A DNA stretch of 64,000 nucleotides from Segetibacter aerophilus. Its GTDB lineage: Bacteria; Bacteroidota; Bacteroidia; Chitinophagales; Chitinophagaceae. Position numbers and translations under genes: made by a program. The stretch covers positions 1 through 64,000 of the forward strand of contig NZ_BJYT01000009.1 of assembly GCF_007991655.1 (NCBI RefSeq), written 5' to 3'. This document shows positions 8,663 through 17,840 of this stretch, piece after piece. The notes beneath the pieces were generated by a model that saw nothing but the letters and a program-made list of their open reading frames with translations, was not told the origin of the DNA and did no database searches. Positions within the stretch are counted from its first letter, which is position 1, and every line of letters begins with the position of its first letter.

Positions 8663-9238
8663 ATGGACAGTATTAAGGAAATCATTACGCAATCAATCGC
8701 AACGAAGCAACGAATCTTAGACGATGAAGAGTTTATTGGAAGGATACAACAAGCAGTAGACCTGGTAACGACAGCCTTTAAAAATGGAAACAAAGTGTTG
8801 TTCTGCGGCAACGGCGGAAGCGCTGCAGATGCCCAACACCTCGCGGCAGAATTTTCGGGCAGGTTTTACAAGAATAGACGAGCGTTGCCTTCTGATGCAC
8901 TTCATTGCAACTCATCTTATTTAACTGCTGTGGCAAATGACTATAGTTACGACGTAATTTATGCAAGGCTGGTAGAAGGCATGGGTGTAAAAGGTGATGT
9001 TTTAATTGGCCTTAGCACGTCAGGTAATTCGGGGAACATTGTAAAGGCTTTTGAATCCGCCAGAAGCCTTGGTATGGTTACTATTGGTTTTACTGGTATG
9101 TCGGGTGGAATAATGAAAGAAATGAGTGATGTAATTTTCAATGTTCCTTCTTCAGACACGCCCAGGATCCAGGAAAGTCATATAATGATTGGTCACATCA
9201 TTTGCCAATTTGTTGAAGAGAATATTTTTCCCGGTTAG
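8663..9238 (+). CDS. gmhA: Sedoheptulose 7-phosphate isomerase
   Basis: This single SIS domain of 191 residues matches the usual GmhA length of about 190-195. Visible hallmarks are CGNGGSAADAQHLAAEF (phosphate loop and metal-site His), LSTSGNSGNI, and the C-terminal QESHIMIGHIICQFVE with metal-binding residues. The enzyme converts D-sedoheptulose 7-phosphate to D-glycero-D-manno-heptose 7-phosphate, the first committed step of heptose synthesis. Its product is the substrate of the kinase at 5719. It starts 3 bp after the GT-C gene. Confidence 0.94.
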   Translation: MDSIKEIITQSIATKQRILDDEEFIGRIQQAVDLVTTAFKNGNKVLFCGNGGSAADAQHLAAEFSGRFYKNRRALPSDALHCNSSYLTAVANDYSYDVIYARLVEGMGVKGDVLIGLSTSGNSGNIVKAFESARSLGMVTIGFTGMSGGIMKEMSDVIFNVPSSDTPRIQESHIMIGHIICQFVEENIFPG

Positions 9239-9299
9239 GAAAAATGCCAAAAAACTTTCAAACTGTAACCTCAATATTGCAACTTAAACTTCGAATGTT

Positions 9300-10001
9300 A
9301 TGGGAATCAAAGAAGCAATTATTCTGGCAGGAGGTTTAGGAACAAGACTACGGGCGGCTGTTCCGGATTTACCTAAGTGCATGGCCCCTGTAAATGGTAA
9401 ACCTTTTCTAACCTATGTAATCAATCACCTGCAGTCGCAAGGCATAAAACATTTTATATTCTCGCTGGGATATAAGAGTGAAGTAATTACTGATTTTCTT
9501 ACCAAAGAATTTCCTTCACTCCTTTTTAAAACAACTATCGAGGATGAACCTTTAGGAACTGGTGGCGCAGTAAAAAAAGCTTGCAAGGTTGCAAAAGACA
9601 AGTGCGTGCTGGTTGCAAATGGGGACACTCTTTATAAGATAGATGTAGAAATTATCGCGGGGGTTCATTGTCTTAGTGGTGCCAGCTGCTCTTTGACTCT
9701 CAAACCAATGAAAAACTTTGACCGTTATGGTGTGGTTGAAGTTGATAACCATTGTTTGATCAAAAGTTTTAAGGAGAAAAAGTTCTATGAAAGTGGCCTG
9801 ATCAACGGCGGGGTGTATGCACTTCATACACATAAATTTTTGGATGAAAATCTTCCCGATAAATTTTCGTTCGAGACTGATTACCTGGAGAAATACTTTC
9901 AAAAAAGAAGAATGTTTGGTGTTATCCAGGATGAGTATTTTATAGATATAGGCATTCCGGAGGATTTTGAAAGAGCCCAGAAAGAGCTTGTTGAAGATTA
10001 A
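9300..10001 (+). CDS. hddC: Heptose 1-phosphate nucleotidyltransferase (guanylyltransferase type)
   Basis: A sugar-nucleotidyltransferase of 233 residues. The N-terminal pyrophosphorylase signature is AIILAGGLGTRLR, metal-binding NGDTLY lies at about 103-108, and INGGVYAL and FSFETDYLE follow. Its length and its place between gmhA and gmhB fit HddC, which joins D-glycero-alpha-D-manno-heptose 1-phosphate to GMP. Family members with other specificities (glucose or mannose 1-phosphate) look alike, so the substrate rests on context. The 61-bp gap to gmhA is the largest so far in the operon, but no terminator is visible in it. Confidence 0.85.
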   Translation: MGIKEAIILAGGLGTRLRAAVPDLPKCMAPVNGKPFLTYVINHLQSQGIKHFIFSLGYKSEVITDFLTKEFPSLLFKTTIEDEPLGTGGAVKKACKVAKDKCVLVANGDTLYKIDVEIIAGVHCLSGASCSLTLKPMKNFDRYGVVEVDNHCLIKSFKEKKFYESGLINGGVYALHTHKFLDENLPDKFSFETDYLEKYFQKRRMFGVIQDEYFIDIGIPEDFERAQKELVED

Positions 10002-10076
10002 GTTCTAACCGTAACAATTTACTAAAACCTCGATAAAACTATAAGTGCTTTCAGCGCTGTCAGCGCAGCTAACCCC

Positions 10077-10646
10077 ATGAATACAATGCCTGAAATTGAC
10101 AAAAGCTGGACTTTATTTTTAGACCGCGACGGCGTGATTAACCACGAAAAAAAAGAGGATTATGTTTTAAACTGGAGCGAGTTCACATTTTATGACGGTG
10201 TTACTGATGCACTTAAAACCCTTTCGAACTTATTTGGAACCATCGTTATGGTTACTAACCAGCGCGGTGTAGGAAAGGGCCTAATGACAGCAAATGATCT
10301 GGCAGACATTCATAAGAATATGGTCGAAGTCATTACCAATAATGATGGACGTTTAGACAAAATTTATTATTGTGACAGCATGGACAACGATTGCTACGAT
10401 CGTAAGCCTAATCCCGGCATGGCCTACCAGGCACAACAAGATTTTAAGCACATCGACTTTAGTAAAAGTGTAATGGTAGGTAATAAGCTAAGCGACATGC
10501 AGTTCGGTAAGAACGCCGGCATGTTCACTGTGTATGTAGACACAACTAACCCCGAAGTCCCGTCTCCTAACCCACTTATAGATTTTCGATTTAAAGATTT
10601 ACCGGCTTTTGCCTGGTCGGTTCAATCAGTTATAAAGAAACCTTAA
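10077..10646 (+). CDS. gmhB: D,D-heptose 1,7-bisphosphate 7-phosphatase
   Basis: A HAD-IIIA phosphatase of 189 residues. Motif I is LFLDRDGVIN, motif II lies in VMVTNQRGVGKG, motif III is the Lys of DRKPNPGM, and motif IV is the Asp of VGNKLSDM. It should remove the C7 phosphate from heptose 1,7-bisphosphate before nucleotidyl transfer. The zinc loop usual in GmhB is reduced: only two cysteines (CDSMDNDCYDRKP) are seen where the family often has more. It is the last gene of the heptose set. Confidence 0.87.
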   Translation: MNTMPEIDKSWTLFLDRDGVINHEKKEDYVLNWSEFTFYDGVTDALKTLSNLFGTIVMVTNQRGVGKGLMTANDLADIHKNMVEVITNNDGRLDKIYYCDSMDNDCYDRKPNPGMAYQAQQDFKHIDFSKSVMVGNKLSDMQFGKNAGMFTVYVDTTNPEVPSPNPLIDFRFKDLPAFAWSVQSVIKKP

Positions 10647-10714
10647 ATAGGTTCCACCACTTTTACATTCACGAATTATTATAATTAGGTTGAGGTATTT
10701 TCGTTAATTAGAAT

Positions 10715-11764
10715 ATGACGCAGATCCGCACCTTTTTATTGCTCCTTGTAACGCTTGTAGCTATTTCAGTTTCAGCGCAAACCTTGTCTCCTCAGGCTAA
10801 AGCTTATATGAGAAAGGAGGAAGACAGTATGAGAAATTACGGTCGGCAGATGATCATGGAGAAAACGGCTACACAACGCTTCACTGCTGACAGTGTCTTT
10901 ATTCGCATGCTGGTAAGGTCTTTAAAAACACCTAACTCTTTTTATTATCCCTTCGACTCTCTTGAAACTGTTTCGAGGATTTACGCCCCCGATAGTTCCT
11001 TCCGTATTTTCTCCTGGCAATGGGCGCGCGACGAGGATTACTTTAGACAGCGCGGTGCAATACAAATGAAAACATCCGACGGCTCGTTAAAGCTGTTTCC
11101 ATTGGTTGATATGAGTGAATTTACTACTGCTCCGCAGGATTCTATTCGTACCGGAAACAACTGGATAGGTGCGATCTACTACGGTATCGTAATGAAGACT
11201 TTTAATAACAAGAAATATTACACGCTTTTAGGTTACGACGATAATAACATGCGAAGTACGAAGAAGTGGATTGAAGTTTTATCGTTTGATGAAAGTGGAC
11301 GACCCGTATTTGGAGGTCCTTACTTCTCAATGAAAGACGGCAAAGTGAACCCGTCTGCATCATTAGCGCGCTACTGCCTGGAGTATAAAAAGGAAGGCCG
11401 GGCAAGAATGAACTACGACCAGGAAATGGATATGATTGTGTACGATCACCTAATCAGCGAGAGTAACGAGCCGGACAAACAATTTACGATGGTTCCCGAC
11501 GGCGACTACCAGGGTTTTAAATGGCAGAACGGGAAATGGGTATTCATAGATAAAGTATTTGATTATAAGTTGAAGGATGGGGAAGCTCCCATGCCATCCC
11601 CTATTAAAGACGCAACTGGCAAAAGCGATGAATTAAGACTAATAGAGCAGTCAGAGAAGAATATTCAGAAGAACCAGCCGGCAAAACAACCAGCAACTCC
11701 TGCGAAACCTTTACCGAAAAAGGTCTCTCCAAAAAAGCAAGCGAAAGACAACGACACTTACTGA
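10715..11764 (+). CDS. Secreted protein of unknown function
   Basis: I do not recognise a named family. The 349-residue product starts with a clear Sec signal peptide (hydrophobic core LLLLVTLVAISVSAQ, probable cleavage after SAQ). The mature part is rich in aromatic and charged residues, with blocks such as RTGNNWIGAIYYGIV and YYTLLGYDDNN that look like a beta-rich periplasmic fold. The C-terminus is a Lys/Pro-rich tail (about 310-349). It begins 68 bp after gmhB, so co-transcription is possible. A weak stem at its stop codon (11761-11775, CTGAT/ATCAG) could act as a terminator. Confidence 0.7.
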   Translation: MTQIRTFLLLLVTLVAISVSAQTLSPQAKAYMRKEEDSMRNYGRQMIMEKTATQRFTADSVFIRMLVRSLKTPNSFYYPFDSLETVSRIYAPDSSFRIFSWQWARDEDYFRQRGAIQMKTSDGSLKLFPLVDMSEFTTAPQDSIRTGNNWIGAIYYGIVMKTFNNKKYYTLLGYDDNNMRSTKKWIEVLSFDESGRPVFGGPYFSMKDGKVNPSASLARYCLEYKKEGRARMNYDQEMDMIVYDHLISESNEPDKQFTMVPDGDYQGFKWQNGKWVFIDKVFDYKLKDGEAPMPSPIKDATGKSDELRLIEQSEKNIQKNQPAKQPATPAKPLPKKVSPKKQAKDNDTY

Positions 11765-11933
11765 TTTAGCGCATCAGCTTTTACGCATTGTTAATTTCAG
11801 AAATTTCCCGGCTGGGATTTCTTCAATTGCAGCACCTGCAAGGCTTAAGACTTCCCCTAAATTTACTATTTGCTATTTTCCAAAATCATCTCGAATTTCA
11901 ATCAAACCTCAGCTCTCCATAGCAGAGAAGGTT

Positions 11934-11956
11934 GAACGGATTGCGACGCAACAATG
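11934..11956 (-). repeat. Dispersed palindromic repeat, copy A (GCGTCGC type)
   Basis: The core TTGCGACGCAA (11941-11951) is a perfect odd palindrome. The minus-strand reading CATTGTTGCGTCGCAA followed by TCCGTTC is identical over 23 bp to copy F at 36003. Confidence 0.85.
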
Positions 11957-12047
11957 CTCCTTTCAGGTATATCGCTGGTATCATAATCACCAATTAGAAC
12001 TATTGCCTAATTCTACTTTCAAACGGTATTAAGGGTTTAATTACCTA

Positions 12048-12077
12048 TTGCATAAGAATAGAAATTGCCTAAATTTA
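12048..12077 (+). promoter_or_regulatory. Candidate Bacteroidota-type promoter
   Basis: TTG (12048-12050) is followed after exactly 19 bp by TAAATTTA (12070-12077), close to the phylum consensus TTTG-N19-TAnnTTTG. It is 38 bp upstream of the start codon at 12116. It was found by eye only. Confidence 0.4.
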
Positions 12078-12115
12078 TATTAATAAAAAATTGATGTTTT
12101 ATAAATATAAAAACC

Positions 12116-13345
12116 ATGAAAAAATTATTACTACTCTTATTTGTAATTCCCAGTATTCTATTTGCGCAGAAAGGAGTTCAATTTGAACACGGACTTACAT
12201 GGAAACAAATTCAGGCAAAAGCAAAAGCTGAAAAGAAATACATCTTTATGGATGCCTTTACTACCTGGTGCGGACCATGCCGTTATATGACAGCTAATAT
12301 TTTTCCGCAGGAAAAAGTGGGCACTTTCTTTAATCAAAACTTCATTAACGTCAAAGCGCAGCTTGATACAACGAAAGCTGATAATGATGAAGTGAAAAGT
12401 TGGTATACCGATGCGCACAACATTATGACGAGTTATAAGGTGAACGTTTTTCCTACCTACCTTTTCTTTGATCCTAATGGTAAACTGGTTCATCGGGCTA
12501 TTGGATCTTCTGAGGCCGATCAGTTTCTAGCCAAAGCGAAGGATGCCGTCGATCCTGAGAAACAGTATTATGTTATGTTAGACAAGTACAAAGCCGGTAA
12601 AAAGGACCCTCAATTTTTATTAAGTTTAGCTAAGGCATCGCAGGAAGCTTACGATATGCCAGTAGCTAATAGTGTGTCAAAAGAATATCTCGCTACTCAG
12701 AAAGATATGTTTACTAAAGACAATATAGAATTCATAGATCGCTTTACCAGAAGCACAAAAGACCAGGGATTTTCTTTTATACTTAACAATCCGGAAAAGT
12801 TTGACGCAGTTCGTGGGGAGGGCTCAGCCAATAAAAAACTGACTGAAATTATTTTAAACGAAGAAGTTTTTCCAATGATCTTTAAAAAAGATGCTGGCAT
12901 ACCTGACTGGAAAACTATAACAACAAACTTAACGGCAAAATATCCTGCACAGGCGAATGAGGTGGCTTCAACAGGTAAAGTTTTTTATTATCAAAACAAA
13001 CGCGACTGGAACAACTTTGCAGTGGCAGTACAGGACTATATGAAAGCCTATGGTGCTAAAGCTAACCCTGCTCAACTGAATGAATATGCATGGACCGTGT
13101 TTGAAAATTGTAAGGATATGAGTTGTGTAACTGATGCGCTTGAGTGGAGCAAAAGATCTTTTAAGGATAACAACACGCCCGGCTTTATTGATACTTATGC
13201 AAACATTTTATACAAACTTGGCAGAAAAGATGAAGCAATAGCCTGGGAAGAAAAGGCTCTTGGATTCGCTTCTGAAGGCGACAAGAAAGGATACCAGGAT
13301 GTAATCGATAAAATGAAAAAGGGAGAAAAAACCTGGAAAGAATAA
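12116..13345 (+). CDS. Exported thioredoxin-fold protein with C-terminal helical repeats
   Basis: A 409-residue protein with a signal peptide (core LLLLLFVIPSILF, cleavage near FAQ). A thioredoxin-like domain follows at about 25-145, carrying the active-site motif TTWCGPCRYM and the cis-Pro region VNVFPTYLFFD. The rest is largely helical and probably TPR-like: the C-terminal part (KLGRKDEAIAWEEKAL) reads like a TPR unit. It probably acts as a periplasmic disulfide reductase or redox chaperone, as in the thioredoxin_7/DsbD-C-like proteins of the phylum; its partner is unknown. It is transcribed alone, with a strong terminator 13 bp past its stop. Confidence 0.85.
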   Translation: MKKLLLLLFVIPSILFAQKGVQFEHGLTWKQIQAKAKAEKKYIFMDAFTTWCGPCRYMTANIFPQEKVGTFFNQNFINVKAQLDTTKADNDEVKSWYTDAHNIMTSYKVNVFPTYLFFDPNGKLVHRAIGSSEADQFLAKAKDAVDPEKQYYVMLDKYKAGKKDPQFLLSLAKASQEAYDMPVANSVSKEYLATQKDMFTKDNIEFIDRFTRSTKDQGFSFILNNPEKFDAVRGEGSANKKLTEIILNEEVFPMIFKKDAGIPDWKTITTNLTAKYPAQANEVASTGKVFYYQNKRDWNNFAVAVQDYMKAYGAKANPAQLNEYAWTVFENCKDMSCVTDALEWSKRSFKDNNTPGFIDTYANILYKLGRKDEAIAWEEKALGFASEGDKKGYQDVIDKMKKGEKTWKE

Positions 13346-13357
13346 TTAAGTAATTGA

Positions 13358-13409
13358 GTTAGGGGTTGAAGAATAGCAAAAAGCTATTTTCCAACCCCTA
13401 ACTTTTTTT
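13358..13409. terminator. Strong bidirectional terminator between convergent genes
   Basis: GTTAGGGGTTG (from 13358) pairs with CAACCCCTAAC (to 13402). An inner AATAGC/GCTATT stem surrounds an A-rich loop, and seven T residues follow. It sits between a plus-strand and a minus-strand gene end and can serve both. Confidence 0.92.
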
Positions 13410-15912
13410 ATTGCCCTAAGAGAAAAACGGCATTGGCAAAAAGCATTTTGCCATTTTCCCAAAAGAGCCTGAATAACGGATCTTCTGCTAAAAGGACTAC
13501 AGAACCGCTGCCCATTGGAAGTACACCAAACAGCAGCCCGTCTTTCAGCTGGCTTTTTACTTTTGATCCCGCAAAACCGGTTACGTAACTATTTTTTTTG
13601 ATGATGCCTACGTTCCATCCTTCTTTCAGGAACTCATACACATTCGGATCTTGTTTTAAAGTGTAATAGGTACTCGAATAACCAAAGGCAAGCGGATGAG
13701 TCTCGTCTAACTGCACCTTGTAAATAGCGCCTGGTATGCTATTGTTCAATTCATCCCGATCGCGATTCTCATATTTTTTCAAGACAGAATAATCTACTTT
13801 ATCATCTTTTTTGTCTTCTTTATCTTCTTTCAACTTTACGCCCCAATCACCGGAAGAAAGTTTTTGAACAGCATTTTCCATTGCTATCATTGTACCGCCG
13901 CTGTTTACAAACTCCTTTAATTTATCCGTCACATTCTTATCTGTCAAGTTCCGATAACTACCATTGGGAACGATCAACACATTGTAATTTTTTAAGCTTG
14001 TACGACTTAAGTCGCCTGCGTTAATGAGGGTTAAAGGGTAATCTAGTTGCTGTTCGAATAAATGCCATACTTCGCCTGCCGACCCTGAAGATGTTTGTTC
14101 CCCGGTAAGCAATGCGACTTTAGGAACACGTATAAACCTTACATCAGACGAACCAAAATCGGGTCCTTTATCCATAAACCCTGAAGAAACTCCATCTACC
14201 TCTACATCATTTTTTGCCGCTAAATCATTCAAAGTAGTTTGAAGATTTGCAGGATTTGCTTTTTGAAGTACAATCAAAGTACCGCGGTCGTATTGCTTCT
14301 GGTTGTAACTAAAAGGCTTCTCAGAAAACCTGACCTTAATGCCTTGCTTTAAAAGTTGACCAAGAAATTTTACGCTTTTGATTGAATTGTAGGGTATCAA
14401 ATAGCCGTACGATGAAGATGCAACCGGCTTAACAGTTACAGAAGGTTGATAAGGTACCATAGAAACAGCATCTGACGCTGCATAGGCGTCTACGCCATAA
14501 GCAAACGGTAAAGACCAGGCGGTGATGTCATAGGTAGCAGAATCGACCAACTTGCTCTTCTGCTCCAGCAATACGCGGGCTAAAACTGACTTCGGCTGTG
14601 AAGTACTGACGGCTAGGCTGTATTTTTTCAGGCTCCCATTTTCCTGTTTTTCAGTTGAATAGTTTAAACCTTTAAAGGGCCTGTTTGCCAGCGAGCCAAA
14701 TTCTACTCCGTTCAATTTTAGTAGTTGAGCTATGCTGTTTATTTTCGCTGGATTATCACTGGTAAGAACATACGTCTTCACGGGGTTTCCTTTTCCCACC
14801 TTACTGTCATCGAAAAACTTTTTATATTCTGTCACTAACTTTTGCGCGTTCTGAGATGCCATTTCAATAGTAGAAAGGCCGGTTGTATAGTGATGCGTTA
14901 CCCTGTCAACCAATGTCAAAACTTCCCCTGAGCTGGTTGTTACTCCAAGTCCTCCCCTTGGTCCTCCGCCTTGCTCGAATGTCATACCTATTGCTCCATT
15001 GTATAAGGGGTAGGTATCACCGTAAGATGGGTACAATAAGTCAAACTGTTGCTTCGTAAAAAACAGCCAGCCATTTTGATCAAAATACTTTGCGTTATTT
15101 TTTCCGATTGTGTTTTGAAACTCTCTTTGCCAGGGCGTAATCACCTCGTGAAAAGGCTCAGCTGCAGGCGCAAAATAGTAAGGAGAATTAATGCTTTGCT
15201 CATGAAAGTCCACATGTATTTGTGGCAACCACTGGTTATACTTTACCAGCCGTTGTTGCGTTTCCTTTTGTGTCTGCCAAGCCCAATCTCTGTTCAGGTC
15301 AAAATTATAATGGTTAGTTCTACCACCTGGCCACGGTTCAACGTGTTCACGGGATTGCGGATCAGTATTATAATTTTGACCCACTACCGAATTGAACCAG
15401 TTAACATACCGATCTCTTCCATCCGGATTAATACATGGATCAATAATAATAACCGTATTCTTAAGCCATTCTTTGATAGATGTATTGGTTGGATCAACTA
15501 GTGAAAACAAAGTAAGCATGGCCGCTTCGGAAGATGAAGTTTCGTTGCCGTGCACATTATAGCTTAACCAAACAATTGCAGGATTAGCTGAAGTGGCGGG
15601 AGTAGTTTTATTGGCGTTCATGCCTGCAAACGACAAATTGTTTTGCCGGATGGTCTCAAGATTTTTAAGATTATCAGGGTTAGCAACATACAGCACCAAA
15701 AGTTCTCTTCCCTCATAAGTCTCTCCGTATTTTTCTAATTTAACCATGTCAGGCTTTGCCTGCGCAACCGCTCTTACGTAGTTGACAATTTTGTAGTGAG
15801 GAGTATATCTCGTTCCAATTTTGTAGCCAAGAAACTGTTCGGGAGATTGAAGGGTTTGAGTGTTTGCACAGAGGCTTGTAATTGTAAAAAGTAATAGCAG
15901 GAGATACTTCAT
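13408..15912 (-). CDS. Exported M14 zinc carboxypeptidase with a GATase1-like C-terminal domain
   Basis: The 834-residue precursor has a signal peptide (LLLLLFTITSLCANTQ). The M14 peptidase domain spans about 20-340. Zinc ligands are seen in NVHGNETS (H and E) and in VDFHEQS (His); the catalytic Glu is probably in MTFEQGGG. A later part (about 590-720, with VALLTGEQ and NVLIVPNGSY) resembles the class I glutamine-amidotransferase-like fold often fused to bacterial M14 peptidases of this size. It should trim peptides in the periplasm or outside the cell. It is monocistronic and convergent with the thioredoxin-fold gene. Confidence 0.9.
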   Translation of the reverse strand: MKYLLLLLFTITSLCANTQTLQSPEQFLGYKIGTRYTPHYKIVNYVRAVAQAKPDMVKLEKYGETYEGRELLVLYVANPDNLKNLETIRQNNLSFAGMNANKTTPATSANPAIVWLSYNVHGNETSSSEAAMLTLFSLVDPTNTSIKEWLKNTVIIIDPCINPDGRDRYVNWFNSVVGQNYNTDPQSREHVEPWPGGRTNHYNFDLNRDWAWQTQKETQQRLVKYNQWLPQIHVDFHEQSINSPYYFAPAAEPFHEVITPWQREFQNTIGKNNAKYFDQNGWLFFTKQQFDLLYPSYGDTYPLYNGAIGMTFEQGGGPRGGLGVTTSSGEVLTLVDRVTHHYTTGLSTIEMASQNAQKLVTEYKKFFDDSKVGKGNPVKTYVLTSDNPAKINSIAQLLKLNGVEFGSLANRPFKGLNYSTEKQENGSLKKYSLAVSTSQPKSVLARVLLEQKSKLVDSATYDITAWSLPFAYGVDAYAASDAVSMVPYQPSVTVKPVASSSYGYLIPYNSIKSVKFLGQLLKQGIKVRFSEKPFSYNQKQYDRGTLIVLQKANPANLQTTLNDLAAKNDVEVDGVSSGFMDKGPDFGSSDVRFIRVPKVALLTGEQTSSGSAGEVWHLFEQQLDYPLTLINAGDLSRTSLKNYNVLIVPNGSYRNLTDKNVTDKLKEFVNSGGTMIAMENAVQKLSSGDWGVKLKEDKEDKKDDKVDYSVLKKYENRDRDELNNSIPGAIYKVQLDETHPLAFGYSSTYYTLKQDPNVYEFLKEGWNVGIIKKNSYVTGFAGSKVKSQLKDGLLFGVLPMGSGSVVLLAEDPLFRLFWENGKMLFANAVFLLGQ

Positions 15913-16125
15913 AAGTTATTAATGAAGCCGCGAAAATAATTAAAAGAACAGCAGGGGAGTTTAAAAATCCTGATGCATAAGAATTTTTAGATGGGTGCTA
16001 GCTGAAGTAAAAGGAAGAAATTTTTTAAGGACAGTTTGTTTGACAGTAGAAGTCAAAGCTTCTTTAGGAATTTTTGATGGAGAATAGGCGCAATGAATTG
16101 CACAGAGAAGTCTAACAGACTACTT

Positions 16126-16509
16126 CTAGTCAACCAATTGTTGGTACAACCTATTTAATGTGTCAACAGCACTGGAACACATGCCCGGGTGAACAGAGGA
16201 AATTTGAACAACAGTACTTCGTGCAGCGGTTAGCCAGCGAAAACGAGAAGATAGAGGAAGTTTTGCAATAGGCCCTCCATCGAAATTGCCAGCACAGATT
16301 TTGTCAAAAGCTTGCAAGCGTTTTTCTATTTGTAATAGATCCAGCTCTTGTGCAAAAGCAATAAGCCTCTGTTTGTCGAGTTTAAATTTAGACTGTAAAA
16401 AACGCTCCTTTGAGCAATATAGAATTACGCCTACGTTTAAAAATTCTTCCCGTTCTACACGAGGCACTATCCTTATTACCGCGTACTCAAATAAGTGCTT
16501 CTCTTGCAT
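16126..16509 (-). CDS. DUF3037 family protein
   Basis: A 127-residue protein from the ATG at 16509; a longer frame to 16575 runs deep into the kinase gene and lacks family similarity. The N-terminal block FEYAVIRIVPRVEREEFLNVGVILYC is typical of DUF3037, whose function is unknown (segment at about residues 6-31). It overlaps the end of the HipA-like kinase gene by 23 bp on the same strand, so the two are translationally coupled. This pairing recurs in other bacteria as I recall it, which suggests that the two proteins work together. Confidence 0.82.
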   Translation of the reverse strand: MQEKHLFEYAVIRIVPRVEREEFLNVGVILYCSKERFLQSKFKLDKQRLIAFAQELDLLQIEKRLQAFDKICAGNFDGGPIAKLPLSSRFRWLTAARSTVVQISSVHPGMCSSAVDTLNRLYQQLVD

Positions 16510-17284
16510 GCTTTGCTTCTTTGACAAAAATATCTGAATTAATAAGACGGGTTTCCAGAAACTGCGTGTAAACAAATCTTCTCTCGTTACCAGCTTCCTC
16601 CGAAGAATCTGCTACAAGCCATTCCTCGGGGATCAAGGCAACAATAGAACGAATACTTTCCGGCCCGAGAATAGAGCGAAACTCCTCATTTACTGTATCA
16701 AGTTCGGTTGCAAATGGTAGTAGTACATGGTCTTTTACCTGCACAAAAGCGCGTTTTGCTTGTTCGTCAAAATTCTGCCAGGAATGATGAAAGTAAAGAG
16801 CAGCACCGTGATCAATTAACCAGAGTTCATTGCGCCACATCAACATATTTGTGTTTCGAACCGTTCGGTCTACGTTAGTTATAAAACAATCCAACCAAAC
16901 GATTTGAGAAGCAAGCTTTGCATCGATGGTAGTCACGACAGGATCAAAAGTAATGGCACCGGACAGATAATGAAGTGCGAGGTTAAGACCTACGCTAGCC
17001 TTAAGCAGGTCTTGTATTTCTTCGTCCGGTTCGGTTCGTCCAAAGGCCTCATCTAAATTTGCAAACACAATTTCCGGAACTTTTAAGCCAAGTAATCTGG
17101 CAATCTCGCCAGCAATTAGTTCAGCAATTAACGCTTTTACACCCTGGCCCGCACCACGAAACTTAAGCACATATAGAAACTCGTCGTCCGCTTCGGCGAT
17201 GGCTGGCAAGGACCCGCCTTCACGCAACGGAGTTACATATCGTGTAACGTTTACAGTTCTTAGTTCAGGTACAGTACTGCTCAT
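16487..17284 (-). CDS. HipA-like kinase family protein
   Basis: The 265-residue product has the features of the short HipA-like family. YVLKFRGAGQGVKALIAELI includes the nucleotide-binding Lys. LDCFITNVDRTVRNTNML resembles the catalytic loop, with the DR and N residues of HipA kinases, and LWLIDHGAALYFH holds the metal-binding Asp of a DFG-like site. It lacks the N-terminal HipA subdomain and no HipB-type HTH gene is adjacent, so it is not a classic toxin-antitoxin kinase. Its downstream partner is DUF3037. The substrate is unknown. Confidence 0.75.
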   Translation of the reverse strand: MSSTVPELRTVNVTRYVTPLREGGSLPAIAEADDEFLYVLKFRGAGQGVKALIAELIAGEIARLLGLKVPEIVFANLDEAFGRTEPDEEIQDLLKASVGLNLALHYLSGAITFDPVVTTIDAKLASQIVWLDCFITNVDRTVRNTNMLMWRNELWLIDHGAALYFHHSWQNFDEQAKRAFVQVKDHVLLPFATELDTVNEEFRSILGPESIRSIVALIPEEWLVADSSEEAGNERRFVYTQFLETRLINSDIFVKEAKHAREALI

Positions 17285-17569
17285 AACAATCTTTCAAATT
17301 ATAGTAAAGTTTATCCCTTTAAATCTTTTACTTCTAGCTCGCACCTAGCTCCACTCAAGGGTGTTCGAAAGTAGAACCTTTTTTTAGTTATTGAAAAATG
17401 AGGAAGAGTTGTTTGGACTGTTTTAAAAAAGGAATCGATAATAAGTAAAACAACTGATGTTATAACAACTAAATTTTTTTTGAAGTCAATAAAAAAAATG
17501 GGTATTAAAAATAAATCTTGGTACGGTTTTTTGAATATTGACAGTATTACTAACTTAAAACTTATTATT

Positions 17570-17731
17570 ATGTTACGTTGGACAGTAATATTCTTGGTAG
17601 TTGCTATAATTGCCGCAATATTTGGTTTTGGTGGTATAGCTGCCGGTGCAGCTAGTATAGCTAAAGTATTATTCTTTATTTTTATCGTACTGTTTCTTAT
17701 CTCGCTTATTGCTGGAAGAAAGTCAGTATAA
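17570..17731 (+). CDS. DUF1328 small membrane protein
   Basis: This 53-residue protein reads [20 protein letters not shown] at the start, then a Gly/Ala-rich stretch and a second hydrophobic helix ending in LIAGRKSV. That is the whole DUF1328 family (YtjA-like two-helix membrane proteins). The ATG at 17570 gives the family length; an extended frame from 17480 adds an unrelated polar N-terminus. Small genes of this type are often stress-induced, but nothing here shows that. A terminator follows 26 bp downstream. Confidence 0.85.
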   Translation: MLRWTVIFLVVAIIAAIFGFGGIAAGAASIAKVLFFIFIVLFLISLIAGRKSV

Positions 17732-17753
17732 CCACCAGACATATTTAAAAATC

Positions 17754-17779
17754 AAAAGCAGCTAGGGCTGCTTTTTTTG
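17754..17779 (+). terminator. Terminator of the DUF1328 gene
   Basis: AGCAGC (17757-17762) pairs with GCTGCT (17767-17772) around TAGG, followed by a run of T to 17778. Confidence 0.75.
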
Positions 17780-17840
17780 ATTCCGGTAATCTACCTTTTA
17801 ATGCTTGAAAGTAGAAAAGCTGGCTCTCCCCTTACTTAAT

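Larger units (their letters stand above)
11765..12115. other. Intergenic stretch with one dispersed repeat and a promoter candidate
   Basis: These 351 bp lie between two plus-strand genes. They hold repeat copy A (11934-11956) and a promoter candidate for the thioredoxin-fold gene (12048-12077). I see no credible open frame or structured RNA in the remainder. Confidence 0.6.

Noticed and set aside
15049-15501. 150-codon frame opposite the M14 peptidase gene
   Set aside because: It is antisense to a conserved catalytic domain and its translation looks like a frame shadow.
17311-17742. 143-codon minus-strand frame over the DUF1328 gene
   Set aside because: The plus-strand DUF1328 protein is a recognised full-length family; the opposite frame has no similarity.
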